Shown here: positions 36,961 to 50,876 of the stretch, piece by piece
How positions within the stretch are numbered: the first letter of the stretch is position 1
How the letters are laid out: the number at the start of each line of letters is the position of its first letter
Assembly (NCBI RefSeq): GCF_958295425.1
Contig: NC_081138.1
Location: 27,945,914-28,009,913 of the forward strand
DNA: 64,000 nt
Reading direction: 5' to 3'
From: Solea solea
Taxonomy: Eukaryota; Chordata; Actinopteri; Pleuronectiformes; Soleidae
Translations under genes and position numbers: made by a program
The notes under the pieces: model-generated
What the model saw: only the letters and a program-made list of their open reading frames with translations
Database searches by the model: none
What the model was told of the DNA's origin: nothing

Positions 36961-37869
36961 CGTTTGCCCTGAGACAGTCTGCTCACTTTTCTACAAGGTC
37001 CAGAGTTATGAAAAAACAGTGAATTATTAAAACAGAATATGATTCTCAAGCACAGTGCAGTCCCTCTGGCAAGAGAGTCGAGGTTTCAATAATTCATTTT
37101 ATTGATACAATCCATATAAAGCCATCGTCATAATCTCCTCTAGTTGCCCTGTAAGTTATTAAAGTTGTGTAAACTGCCAAGTCTATACTGTGTCTCTGTA
37201 TTGGACGGGACAAAGCAAATACTCACATGAACTATTGGGGAAAGAGAAATTCATGTTTCCACTTCACTTAAAGTACGAAGAGTAAGTTTGAGTCTTGTAT
37301 TTACTGTAGTTTTTTTATATTGAAAGTTATTCTGGAAAAACGGGCAAAAGCACTGACTCACAGGACGTTTTCTGTAGAAAATGCCTCGTAAAAAATAGTG
37401 AACTATATTTTTATTTGAATTAAAACAAACTTATAAATACGGCTCCATGCACTTGTTCCTGAGGTCTGATCGTAGTGACGTTAAAGCGCGCTCCTCTCAT
37501 CAGGCTGGTATGAGGTTTTTGTGCCAGTGAGGGCGTCGGATCAAAGGCAGACTCTCACTTCACATGCTTTTCATGTGGTCCACTTTGCAGAGTCAGCCCA
37601 TTTGTTTCTCGTTGAACATCAGAGGAGAGTAATGGTGGGGCACATTGGAGGAACATCTTCTTCTTCGTCTTGGGTCTCACGTTGAGGTTGAAAGTGTCAC
37701 GTTTGGTCCAGCAGCTGATGCCGAACAGATGCTGCTACTTCTCTTTCAACAAGTGTTTTTTAATTTCTTTTTATTTTAATCTGGTGGTGACCAGCGTTTC
37801 CTAAAACCTCAAAACTGTGTCAAAATGATAATAAATCCAAATATATTCAGCTGAGATTAAAGTCAGAAT

Positions 37870-37945
37870 TCTTACTTTTTTTCCCTCAGAATTCTGACTT
37901 AAATCTCAGAATTCTGACTTAAATCTCAGAATTCAGACTTTTTCC
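37870..37945. repeat. Short tandem repeat, about 20-bp unit
   Basis: AGAATTCTGACTTAAATCTC repeated about three times, with a degenerate copy on either side. Confidence 0.8.
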
Positions 37946-38320
37946 AACTTTTTGCTTGCGTGAACATGTCGCCTGCGCTACGCTCAGTGTTCAAGGGTTT
38001 ATAAAGTATTTAACATGTGTATTATGTTTTAAATAACATCAAATTAAGCTGTAATTCATGAATTAAATGCACAGTACAATGCTTGGAAATTGCTCTTTGG
38101 CTGTAAAAATAGTCATTATGCACACGTTTGCGCAATAGTTCTGCTGTGAATTGCTTCACATCTTTAAAAAAAAAAAAAATGGTCCCAACAAAAAAAGATA
38201 TGTAAACTGAAAAACATCCACAATTCTAAAGTTTCAATTCACAATTTCACTTCCTCTTTCCTTGCACTGGTTTTGCAGAGGCAGACAGAGCAGAGGACAA
38301 AGTGAAATTCTCTTGTATGA

Positions 38321-38348
38321 TGTGTGTGTGTGTGTGTGTGTGTGTGTG
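38321..38348. repeat. (TG)n microsatellite
   Basis: About 14 TG units. Confidence 0.9.
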
Positions 38349-38602
38349 ACACAGCAACACTGCGACCAAGAAACATTCACATCAGCAAACGTCACGCGGC
38401 GTCTTCTAAGGAAAAATGTGTCATCTACACTGTCAATGCAGAGAGAGATGAGATGAGTACATTGCCAGCTTCTGCGACATGTTTCCATGGAAACCGAGGT
38501 TCTTTTTTTAAAATGAAGCGATATTCCAGCAGGGGACTGAGACAGAGAGACATTATGGCCACTGGCATTTGAGAATTTTAGCACAACATAATGTGGTTCC
38601 TT

Positions 38603-38623
38603 CTGTGTGTGTGTGTGTGTGTG
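38603..38623. repeat. (TG)n microsatellite
   Basis: About 10 TG units. Confidence 0.85.
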
Positions 38624-39119
38624 TTTATGGGCAGTGGACAGCGTGTAATCAATCACGTTGTCATTTAGAGCAGGAGGCCGGACAGTCTAAAGTCTATTTT
38701 TTTTTGTTTTTTTGCTGCGAGGCTCCGACGCTGAAAGTTATTTTAAAAAGCTGTCTGGCATCCTGCCTCTGTAGATCTGTCATGGAGCAATAGAAATAAA
38801 TGGAATGAGATGGAAAGAACACATCATGTGACAACGAACTCAAACCACATATGAAGAACCGTGGACTTGCAGAGGAGGAACAGAGACGGGCGTCGGATTC
38901 TGCAAGGCAAGCTGTTATTACGTAATACTGTCAGAAGACGGAGTTCTGCAGCTTTTGGAAAAAAATGTCTTTACCTGTGAAAGTGTGACACAAGATATTT
39001 TAACTTAAAAATATGCTGAGCGTGATACAGCGTATCTGTGTTCAAAGGAACAGACACGCGCGTGCGTGTTATCTCCATCCCATAGGCAGCCACAGCTGAC
39101 TCAGCTTTAAAACACAAGT

Positions 39120-39930
39120 GTTGTTTAATGCACACACACACACACACCCACACATACACACACACTCACAGTCTGGTTTCCATGACTTCAGGGGACGTTA
39201 CACTGACTGTCATTCATTTCCTAACCCTAACCCTAACCTTAATCATAACTACTATTGGCCGAAACCCAACTCCAACACTAAAACCAGGTCTTAACCCTCA
39301 AAAAGCTCATTAAATGGGTGACAGAATGTGAGGACCAGCCAGAACTTCCTAAAATGTCCTCACTTATTATGGTTTATTGATTTTTTGGTCCTCACAAACA
39401 CACAGAGTGTGGTCCATGACTTCAGAGGACATGACTTTGGAGACATTTTCTAACCCTAACCTTAACCGAACTCTAACTCCACCCGTGTCTTCACCTTAAA
39501 ATGTGATAATCTGCGTTATGGAGATTTTCTTTAATCCCCGTAAGGAAGACAAGTCCCCATCATGTGGACAGATTTACTGTTTTGCATTGCATTGTTTTAG
39601 TGAGATAACACAGAGACTTAATGCGTTCTCAAGCCCCTTAACCTTAACCCTAACCATCACAACTAAATACCTGACCCTTAACCCCAAATCCACGTCTTAA
39701 CCCATTAACAGCCCAGTTTAATGGTCCTCAGAAAGATACAAGCACAAACACACACACATACACACACACACACAGAGTTTTGGACATCTATTCTTGTAAG
39801 GACTCGGAATTGTTTACCACTGTACAGTTTATATAAAGATTTATCCCTAAAGTTAACCAGTTCCAAATGTTTCTGCCTCATTAGGACCAGGTTTTTGGTC
39901 TCCATGAGGACTCCTGGTCCTGTGCACGGT
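39120..39930 (-). repeat. GT-linked long-unit repeat cluster with telomere-like CCCTAA motifs
   Basis: CA runs at 39129-39168 and 39745-39774 flank three blocks with CTAACCCTAACCCTAACCTT (39221-39240), TAACCCTAACCTTAACC (39452-39468) and AACCTTAACCCTAACC (about 39640-39655). TTAGGACCAGGTTTTTGGTC at about 39883 ties it to the 8385-9275 family in the opposite orientation. Confidence 0.72.
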
Positions 39931-40554
39931 CAATGTTTATGACTCAGACTTGCAGTGAAAGTTACCACAAATGTATTCTGCAGACGTCTGATCTCCCACA
40001 GTTTTGGAGTCAGCAGAATCTCATTAGCTCAGCGTGTGGAATTCTCGCCTCTTTATCCAATGTAGAAATATAAAACACTTTTATTTACAGTAAACACAGA
40101 GTGAAAACTTTCCAGTGATGGTAAGAAACTGTCGTGTTTTCTCGTGCGTGGCCTGAGAGTAAATATTCCCAAACTTCTCCAGTAATAGCTGCTTTGACTG
40201 CGAGTGTTTGACATTTTCAGTGAAATACCACTGTGTCCAGTGATGTGAGGATGACAGTGATTGACAGTTTTAGGCCTTTACGTGATAATAAAAGCATCAC
40301 CCTGAGGCTATTTTTATACAAGTCAGTGCTATTATTCATGGTGTTACACTTAAGTCATTTATTGTTTTCTATAAATTTACAATTTAAAGCATCCACTCTG
40401 TTCTCCTCTTCCTTTTATTGGCCTCCACAGAAGAATGATTTTATGTTACCTTTACTTTTACCTGATGAGATATGACTTTGTTTTATGTAATGTATGAGAT
40501 ATTCAAACTTTATCATTTATACATTTTATAATTTTGTTTTAAGTTTAAGAAGAT

Positions 40555-40752
40555 TATTTATAGTTTGAAAAATAACAATTTATTTAATTGAATTTTTTAT
40601 TTTATTTTATTAAATTATTAATTATTATTAATTCTAATTTAATTTATTTTAATTTTTAATTGTAATGTATTATTATTATTATTATTATTATGTTAATTCA
40701 GTGAAAATACCACTTACACATTTAATTTAATTTAATTTAATTTAATTTAACA
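40555..40752. repeat. AT-rich low-complexity tract
   Basis: (ATTTA)n, (ATT)n and (TTTAA)n runs with essentially no G or C. Confidence 0.9.
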
Positions 40753-41501
40753 ATGTGTTGTGTAAGTCATTATACGTCACTTTTTAATGTCTCAATTCTT
40801 AAGTGGCATCAAGCTTTACATACACTTTTGGATTATTGTTAAGAAGAATATTTTCCTCATGAATTTAAGAGAAATATATTTAATAAAAGACTGACATATA
40901 GACATAAGAAAAGAAAGTCAGTGAGAATATAACAATTCATTTGTGATGTCCCACCTACAAAAATACGAGGATGTGGTAAAAACAAACACTGAAGGTGAAA
41001 TTGTAGCCGAGGAGGTGAAAAATTCTCTGTTGCAGATATTGATTTTCCTGCAAAAGAACCTACAGACTTCAGATTGAGACGTTTCACTTTCTTGCATCAC
41101 TGACTGAAAGCTGATAAGAAAAAACTTACGAACCAAAGAACTTTACCCAACTTTCTCTGGGTTTTTTCTTCTTCAGTGCTTTCATCTTTGTTTCTCTTTC
41201 CTGTCAATCACACACAATCAGTGTTTGTTTTGGGATTTGGAGCTTTGTTTAGAAAGGTCAAAGTGAAGCATCATGTTTTTTCTGACACTGAGCAACTGAT
41301 ATTTGCTAATATCAATTATAATTTTATTTTTTTTTAAGGTGCATGTATTGGAAGAGGTAAAAGAAAACGTGTGTCATGTGCTGCACTGCCCTCTGCTGAC
41401 AATGTGTTGCAAATACAAAGAGAATTTGTTTATTGATGTGGTTTTCAAAGTTGGAGTTTTCTTTAAAAGGGCAACATTTAAAAATTCCTGTTATGAAAAT
41501 G

Positions 41502-44500
41502 TATGACTTTTCTGAGTGATTTTGGACGACATACTATACTATGACTTTTCTGAGTGATTTTGGACGACATACTATACTATGACTTTTTTGACTGATTTTG
41601 GACGACATACTATACTATGACTTTTTTGACTGATTTTGGACGACATACTATACTATGACTTTTTTTGACTAATTTTGGACGACATACTATACTATGACTT
41701 TTCTGAGTGATTTTGGACGACATACTATACTATGACTTTTATGACTGATTTTGGACGACATACTATACTATGACTTTTTTGACTGATTTTGGACGACATA
41801 CTATACTATGACTTTTTTTGACTAATTTTGGACGACATACTATACTATGACTTTTCTGAGTGATTTTGGACGACATACTATACTATGACTTTTTTGAGTG
41901 ATTTTGGACGACATACTATACTATGACTTTTTTGACTGATTTTGGACGACATACTATACTATGACATTTTTGAGTGATTTTGGACGACATACTATACTAT
42001 GACTTTTTTGACAGATTTTGCACGACATACTATACTATGACTTTTTTAAGTGATGTTGGACGACATACTATACTATGACTTTTTGAGCGATTTTGGACGA
42101 CATATTATACTATGACTTTTTTGACAGATTTTGGACGACATACTATACTATGACTTTTTTGAGTGATTTTGGACGACATACTATACTATGACTTTTTTGA
42201 CAGATTTTGGACGACATACTATACTATGACTTTTTTGACTAATTTGAACGACATACTATACTATGACATTTTTGAGTGATTTTGGACGACATACTATACT
42301 ATGACTTTTTTGAGTGATTTTGGACGACATACTATACTATGACTTTTTTGAGTGATTTTGAACGACATACTATACTATGACTTTTTTGAGTGATTTTGGA
42401 CGACATACTAAACTATGACTTTTTGACAGATTTTGGACGACATACTATACTATAACTTTTTTGAGTGATTTTGGACGACATACTATACAATGACTTTTTT
42501 GACTAATTTTGGACGACATACTATACTATGACTGTTTTGAGTGATTTTGGACGACATACTATACTATGACTTTTTTGACTGATTTTGGACGACATACTAT
42601 ACTATGACTTTTTTGACAGATTATGGACGACATACTAAAGTATGACATTTTTGAGTGATTTTGGACGACATACTATACTATGACTTTTTTGAGTGATTTT
42701 GGACGACATACTATACTATGACTTTTTTGAAAGATTTTGGACGACATACTAAAGTATGACTTTTTTGACAGATTTTGCACAACATACTATACTATGACTT
42801 TTTTAAGTGATGTTGGACGACATACTATACTATGACTTTTTGAGCAATTTTGGACGACATATTATACTATGACTTTTTTGACAGATTTTGGACGACATAC
42901 TATACTATGACTTTTTTGAGTGATTTTGGACGACATACTATACTATGACTTTTTTGACAGATTTTGGACGACATACTATACTATGACTTTTTTGACTAAT
43001 TTTGAACGACATACTATACTATGACTTTTTTGAGTGATTTTGGACGACATACTATACTATGACTTTTTTGACAGATTTTGGACGACATACTAAAGTATGA
43101 CATTTTTGAGTGATTTTGGACGACATACTATACTATGACTTTTTTGAGTGATTTTGGACGACATACTATACTATGACTTTTTTGAGTGATTTTGAACGAC
43201 ATACTATACTATGACTTTTTTGAGTGATTTTGGACGACATACTAAACTATGACTTTTTGACAGATTTTGGACGACATACTATACTATGACTTTTTTGAGT
43301 GATTTTGGACGACATACTATACAATGACTTTTTTGACTAATTTTGGACGACATACTATACTATGACTGTTTTGAGTGATTTTGGACGACATACTATACTA
43401 TGACTTTTTTGACAGATTATGGACGACATACTAAAGTATGACATTTTTGAGTGATTTTGGACGACATACTATACTATGACTTTTTTGAGTGATTTTGGAC
43501 GACATACTATACTAGGACTTTTTTGACTAATTTTGGACGACATACTATACTATGACTTTTTTGATTCATTTTGGACGACATACTATACTATGACATTTTT
43601 GAGTGATTTTGGACGACATACTATACTATGACTTTTTTGACTAATTTTGAACGACATACTATACTATGACTTTTTTGAGTGATTTTGGACGACATACTAT
43701 ACTATGACTTTTTTGACAGATTTTGGACGACATACTAAAGTATGACATTTTTGAGTGATTTTGGACGACATACTATACTATGACTTTTTTGAGTGATTTT
43801 GGACGACATACTATACTATGACTTTTTTGAGTGATTTTGAACGACATACTATACTATGACTTTTTTGAGTGATTTTGGACGACATACTAAACTATGACTT
43901 TTTGACAGATTTTGGACGACATACTATACTATGACTTTTTTGAGTGATTTTGGACGACATACTATACAATGACTTTTTTGACTAATTTTGGACGACATAC
44001 TATACTATGACTGTTTTGAGTGATTTTGGACGACATACTATACTATGACTTTTTTGACAGATTATGGACGACATACTAAAGTATGACATTTTTGAGTGAT
44101 TTTGGACGACATACTATACTATGACTTTTTTGAGTGATTTTGGACGACATACTATACTAGGACTTTTTTGACTAATTTTGGACGACATACTATACTATGA
44201 CTTTTTTGATTCATTTTGGACGACATACTATACTATGACATTTTTGAGTGATTTTGGACGACATACTATACTATGACTTTTTTGAGTGATTTTGGACGAC
44301 ATACTATACTATGACTTTTTTGAAAGATTTTGGACGACATACTATACTATGACTTTTTTGAGTGATTTTGGACGACATACTATACTATGACTTTTTTGAC
44401 AGATTTTGGACGACATACTATACTATGACTTTTTTGACAGATTTTGGACGACATACTATACTATGACTTTTTGATTGATTTTGAAACGACATACTATACT

Positions 44501-47500
44501 ATGACTTTTTTGACAGATTTTGGACGACATACTAAAGTATGACATTTTTGAGTGATTTTGGACGACATACTATACTATGACTTTTTTGAGTGATTTTGGA
44601 CGACATACTATACTATGACTTTTTTGAGTGATTTTGAACGACATACTATACTATGACTTTTTTGAGTGATTTTGGACGACATACTAAACTATGACTTTTT
44701 GACAGATTTTGGACGACATACTATACTATGACTTTTTTGAGTGATTTTGGACGACATACTATACAATGACTTTTTTGACTCATTTTGGACGACATACTAT
44801 ACTATGACTGTTTTGAGTGATTTTGGACGACATACTATACTATGACTTTTTTGACAGATTTTGGACGACATACTATACTATGACTTTTTGATTGATTTTG
44901 AAACGACATACTATACTATGACTTTTTTGACAGATTTTGGACGACGTACTAAAGTATGACATTTTTGAGTGATTTTGGACGACATACTATACTATGACTT
45001 TTTTGAGTGATTTTGGACGACATACTATACTATGACTTTTTTGAGTGATTTTGAACGACATACTATACTATGACTTTTTTGAGTGATTTTGGACGACATA
45101 CTAAACTATGACTTTTTGACAGATTTTGGACGACATACTATACTATGACTTTTTTGAGTGATTTTGGACGACATACTATACAATGACTTTTTTGACTAAT
45201 TTTGGACGACATACTATACTATGACTGTTTTGAGTGATTTTGGACGACATACTATACTATGACTTTTTTGAGTGATTTTGGACGACATACTATACTATGA
45301 CTTTTTTGACAGATTATGGACGACATACTAAAGTATGACATTTTTGAGTGATTTTGGACGACATACTATACTATGACTTTTTTGAGTGATTTTGGACGAC
45401 ATACTATACTATGACTTTTTGATTGAAATTGAAACGACATACTATACTATGACTTTTTTGAGTGATTTGGGACGACATACTATACTATGACTTTTTTGAC
45501 AGATTATGGACGACATACTATACTATGACTTTTTTGACTAATTTTGGACGACATACTATACTATGACTTTTTTGACAGATTTTGGACGACATACTGTACT
45601 ATGACTTTTTTGACTAATTTTGAACGACATACTATACTATGACTTTTTTGAGTGATTTTGGACGACATACTATACTATGACTTTTTTTTACAGATTTTGG
45701 ACGACATACTAAACTATGACTTTTTGACAGATTTTGGACGACATACTATACTATGACTTTTTTGAGTGATTTTGGAATACATACTATACTATGACTTTTT
45801 TGACAGATTTTGGACGACATACTATACTATGACTTTTTTGACAGATTTTGGACGACATACTATACTATGACTTTTTGATTGATTTTGAAACGACATACTA
45901 TACTATGACTTTTTTGACAGATTTTGGACGACATACTAAAGTATGACATTTTTGAGTGATTTTGGACGACATACTATACTATGACTTTTTTGAGTGATTT
46001 TGAACGACATACTATACTATGACTTTTTTGAGTGATTTTGGACGACATACTATACTATGACTTTTTTTTACAGATTTTGGACGACATACTAAACTATGAC
46101 TTTTTGACAGATTTTGGACGACATACTATACTATGACTTTTTTGAGTGATTTTGGAATACATACTATACTATGACTTTTTTGACAGATTTTGGACGACAT
46201 ACTATACTATGACTTTTTTGACAGATTTTGGACGACATACTATACTATGACTTTTTGATTGATTTTGAAACGACATACTATACTATGACTTTTTTGACAG
46301 ATTTTGGACGACATACTAAAGTATGACATTTTTGAGTGATTTTGGACGACATACTATACTATGACTTTTTTGAGTGATTTTGAACGACATACTATACTAT
46401 GACTTTTTTGAGTGATTTTGGACGACATACTATACTATGACTTTTTTGAGTGATTTTGGACGACATACTATACTATTACTTTTTTGACAGATTTTGGACG
46501 ACATACTAAAGTATGACATTTTTGAGTGATTTTGGACGACATACTATACTATGACTTTTTTGAGTGATTTTGGACGACATACTATACTATGACTTTTTTG
46601 AGTGATTTTGAACGACATACTATACTATGACTTTTTTGAGTGATTTTGGACGACATACTAAACTATGACTTTTTGACAGATTTTGGACGACATACTATAC
46701 TATGACTTTTTTGAGTGATTTTGGACGACATACTATACTATGACTTTTTTGACAGATTTTGGACGACATACTATACTATGACTTTTTTGAAAGATTTTGG
46801 ACGACATACTATACTATGACTTTTTTGACTAATTTTGAACGACATACTATACTATGACTTTTTTGAGTTATTTTGGACGACATACTATACTATGACTTTT
46901 TTGACTAATTTTGGACGACATACTATACTATGACTTTTTTGAGTTATTTTGGACGACATACTATACTATGACTTTTTTGACAGATTTTGGACGACATACT
47001 ATACTATGACTTTTTTGAGTGATTTTGGACGACATACTATACTATGACTTTTTTGACTAATTTTGAACGACATACTATACTATGACTTTTTTGAGTGATT
47101 TTGGACGACATACTATACTATGACTTTTTTGAGTGATTTTGGATGACATACTATACTATTACTTTTTTGACAGATTTTGGACGACATACTATACTATGAC
47201 TTTTTTGAGTGATTTTGGACGACATACTATACTATTACTTTTTTGACAGATTTTGGACGACATACTAAAGTATGACATTTTTGAGTGATTTTGGACGACA
47301 TACTATACTATGACTTTTTGACAGATTTTGGACGACATACTATACTATGACTTTTTTGAGTGATTTTGGACGACATACTATACTATGACTTTTTTGACAG
47401 ATTTTGGACGACATACTATACTATGACTTTTTTGAAAGATTTTGGACGACATACTATACTATGACTTTTTTGACTAATTTTGAACGACATACTATACTAT

Positions 47501-50038
47501 GACTTTTTTGAGTTATTTTGGACGACATACTATACTATGACTTTTTTGACTAATTTTGGACGACATACTATACTATGACTTTTTTGAGTTATTTTGGACG
47601 ACATACTATACTATGACTTTTTTGACAGATTTTGGACGACATACTATACTATGACTTTTTTGACTAATTTTGAACTACATACTATACTATGACTTTTTTG
47701 AGTGATTTTGGACGACATACTATACTATGACTTTTTTGACAGATTTTGGACGACATACTATACTATGACTTTTTTGAGTGATTTTGGACGACATACTATA
47801 CTATGACTTTTTGATTGAAATTGAAACGACATACTATACTATGACTCTTTTGAGTGATTTTGGACGACATACTATACTATGACTTTTTTGACTAATTTTG
47901 AACGACATACTATACTATGACTTTTTTGAGTGATTTTGGACGACATACTATACTATGACTTTTTTGAGTGATTTTGGATGACATACTATACTATTACTTT
48001 TTTGACAGATTTTGGACGACATACTATACTATGACTTTTTTGAGTGATTTTGGACGACATACTATACTATTACTTTTTTGACAGATTTTGGACGACATAC
48101 TAAAGTATGACATTTTTGAGTGATTTTGGACGACATACTATACTATGACTTTTTTGAGTGATTTTGGACGACATACTATACTATGACTTTTTGATTGAAA
48201 TTGAAACGACATACTATACTATGACTTTTTTGAGTGATTTTGGACGACATACTATACTAGGACTTTTTTGACTAATTTTGGACGACATGCTATACTATGA
48301 CTTTTTTGACTAATTTTGGACGACATACTTTACTATGACTTTTTGTTTGATTTTGAAACGACATACTATACTATGACTTTTTTGACAGATTTTGGACGAC
48401 ATACTAAAGTATGACATTTTTGAGTGATTTTGGACGACATACTATACTATGACTTTTTTTGAAAGATTTTGGACGACATACTAAAGTATGACATTTTTGA
48501 CAGATTTTGGACGACATACTATACTATGACTTTTTTGAGTGATTTTGGACGACATACTATACTATGACTTTTTTGACAGATTTTGGACGACATACTATAC
48601 TATGACTTTTTTGAGTGATTTTGGACGACATACTATACTATGACTTTTTTGAGTGATTTTGGATGACATACTATACTATGACTTTTTTGACAGATTTTGG
48701 ACGACATACTATACTATGACTTTTTTGACTAATTTTGGACGACATACTATATACTATGACTTTTTTGAGTGATTTTGGACGACATACTATACTATGACTT
48801 TTTTGACTAATTTTGAACGACATACTATACTATGACTTTTTTGAGTGATTTTGGACGACATACTATACTATGACTTTTTTGACAGATTTTGGACGACATA
48901 CTATACTATGACTTTTTTGACTAATTTTGAACGACATACTATACTATGACTATACTATGATAGTATGACGACATACTATACTATGACTTTTTTGACTAAT
49001 TTTGAACGACATACTATACTATGACTTTTTTGAGTGATTTTGGACGACATACTATACTATGACTTTTTTGACAGATTTTGGACGACATACTAAAGTATGA
49101 CATTTTTGAGTGATTTTGGACGACATACTATACTATGACTTTTTTTGAAAGATTTTGGACGACATACTAAAGTATGACATTTTTGACAGATTTTGGACGA
49201 CATACTATACTATGACTTTTTTGAGTGATTTTGGACGACATACTATACTATGACTTTTTTGACAGATTTTGGACGACATACTATACTATGACTTTTTTGA
49301 GTGATTTTGGACGACATACTATACTATGACTTTTTTGACAGATTTTGGACGACATACTATACTATGACATTTTTGAGTGATTTTGGACGACATACTATAC
49401 TATGACTTTTTTGACAGATTTTGGACGACATACTATACTATGACTTTTTTGAGTGATTTTGGACGACATACTATACTATGACTTTTTTGACAGATTTTGG
49501 ACGACATACTATACTATGACTTTTTGATTGATTTTGAAACGACATACTATACTATGACTTTTTTGACAGATTTTGGACGACATACTAAAGTATGACATTT
49601 TTGAGTGATTTTGGACGACATACTCTACTATGACTTTTTTGAGTGATTTTGGACGACATACTCTACTATGACTTTTTTGACTGATTTTGGACAACATACT
49701 ATACTATGACTTTTTTGAGTGGTTTTGGACGACATACTATACTATGACATTTTTGACAGATTTTGGACGACATACTAAAGTATGACATTTTTGAGTGATT
49801 TTGGACGACATACTATACTATGACTTTTTTGACAGATTTTGGACGACATACTATACTATGACTTTTTTGACAGATTTTGGACGACATACTATACTATGAC
49901 TTTTTTTGAGTGGTTTTGGACGACTTACTAAAGTATGACTTTTTTGGCAGATTTTGGATGACATACTAAAGTATGACTTTTTGAGTGATTTTGGATGACA
50001 TACTAAAGTATGACTTTTTGACAGATTTTGGACAACAT
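41502..50038. repeat. 38-bp satellite array 1 (about 225 monomers)
   Basis: Essentially uninterrupted tandem repeats for 8.5 kb. The monomer is 38 bp: GACTTTTTTGAGTGATTT plus TGGACGACATACTATACTAT. Main variants are at the GAGTG position (GACAG, GACTA, GACTG, GAAAG) and at TATACTATG (TAAAGTATG, TAAACTATG, TATACAATG). Rare-variant combinations recur at multiples of about 380, 650, 760 and 830 bp, showing higher-order amplification. Monomers near 49919-50038 are more diverged. No open frame is long because 38 is not divisible by 3. Confidence 0.98.
48931..48985. repeat. Irregular, partly inverted junction inside satellite array 1
   Basis: The monomer rhythm breaks at CTATGACTATACTATGATAG, followed by TATGACGACATAC. 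TATCATAGTATAG-type complementarity makes a small near-palindrome unlike any other junction in the array. Confidence 0.7.
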
Positions 50039-50086
50039 CTCTGATTGCCTTGTTGACGATGTAAATCTAAATTTAAATCTTATACT

Positions 50087-50276
50087 TTATTAATCCCCTT
50101 AGGGAAATTATTTCTCTGCATTTGACCCATCCTAGAATTAGGAGCAGTGGACAGCCACACTGAGGAGCAATAGGGTTTGGGTACCTTGCTCAGGGGTACC
50201 CCAGTCCTTTTGACCTGGTGGGGACTTAAACCTCCAGTTACAAGCCAAGTTCCCTTTTCACTTGGCCATGGGCTGC
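50087..50276 (-). mobile_element. tRNA-derived SINE family C, copy 3
   Basis: Same body as the 29862 and 30083 copies (TTTATTAATCCCCTTAGGG, GACCCATCCTAGAATTAGGA, TACCTTGCTCAGGGGTACCC, CTTGGCCATGGGCTGC). It sits between the end of the satellite and the cyp19a1a 3' end. Confidence 0.85.
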
Positions 50277-50433
50277 AAAGAACATTACAAATCAGAAGAA
50301 ACTGAAATAAAATTCAATTTAATAAGTCAATCAGTATGTAAATAGTAAATGTGTTGTAAATCCACCAGATGTTTAAAAATATACAAATGAGAAAACACCC
50401 AAAAGACAACAACACACAATATTGAAACAATAA

Positions 50434-50439
50434 TTTATT
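50434..50439 (-). terminator. Candidate polyadenylation signal of cyp19a1a
   Basis: AATAAA on the minus strand, about 174 bp after the stop codon and upstream of the SINE at 50087-50276. It is the nearest canonical hexamer; use of it is inferred. Confidence 0.5.
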
Positions 50440-50612
50440 TAAAGTATAAATGAAAACCTTTAACACAGTCTACGATGCTCTGGGTGTTATAAAAACCTAG
50501 CTTTGTACATTTATGAGATAATATAATAATATAATAATAACAATCATGTATATATGTACAGTGTATGTTCTGAATAATCGTGCTGAAACACCCATCATGT
50601 TCAGTAACAGAA

Positions 50613-50876
50613 TCAGTGCTGGAGAGTTTTCCAGCTTCCTCTCTGTCTGGGTAAGAATCTCATGCCCAGATGTTGAGCCTCCTGCGGATGCTCGATGGGC
50701 TGTTGGGACAGGTTGTTGGTCTGCGGGAGACAGTCCAGGGATAAGCCATCATGGAGGCACACTGAGAACTGCGAGAGCAACGTCACCAGGACGGACTTCA
50801 TCATCACCATGGAGATGTGTTTGCCAACGCAGGAGCGAGGACCCGAGCCGAACGGCTGGAAGTGACGACGAGGGAT
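50613..50876 (-). CDS. cyp19a1a: cyp19a1a coding exon 9, heme loop and C-terminus (residues 434-520)
   Basis: Acceptor TACCTCCAG|ATC. Encodes [20 protein letters not shown], with the heme-ligand cysteine codon at 50829-50831, then [18 protein letters not shown] and a C-terminal tail with [14 protein letters not shown], typical of fish gonadal aromatase. The stop codon is at 50613-50615. Intron 8 is 83 bp. Confidence 0.96.
   Translation of the reverse strand: MPRRHFQPFGSGPRSCVGKHISMVMMKSVLVTLLSQFSVCLHDGLSLDCLPQTNNLSQQPIEHPQEAQHLGMRFLPRQRGSWKTLQH

Larger units (their letters stand above)
33132..41501. other. Intergenic region between tnfaip8l3 start and the satellite, no gene seen
   Basis: Apart from the promoter-side tract and the repeats listed, I see AT-rich non-coding DNA. 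34550-36200 and 37000-38200 hold nothing I can name beyond short homopolymers and a tandem AGAATTCTGACTTAAATCTC motif (37870-37945). No open frame shows recognisable homology. Confidence 0.7.

Noticed and set aside
39220..39240. Interstitial telomeric repeat from a chromosome fusion
   Set aside because: Only about three CCCTAA units, and they belong to an interspersed GT-linked repeat.
49509..49697. 62-codon minus-strand open frame within the satellite
   Set aside because: A 38-bp unit shifts frame every copy, so short open frames arise by chance; the protein is just the repeat translated and has no family.
41502..50038. CRISPR-like array
   Set aside because: Repeats are contiguous with no unique spacers, and the surrounding genes are vertebrate.
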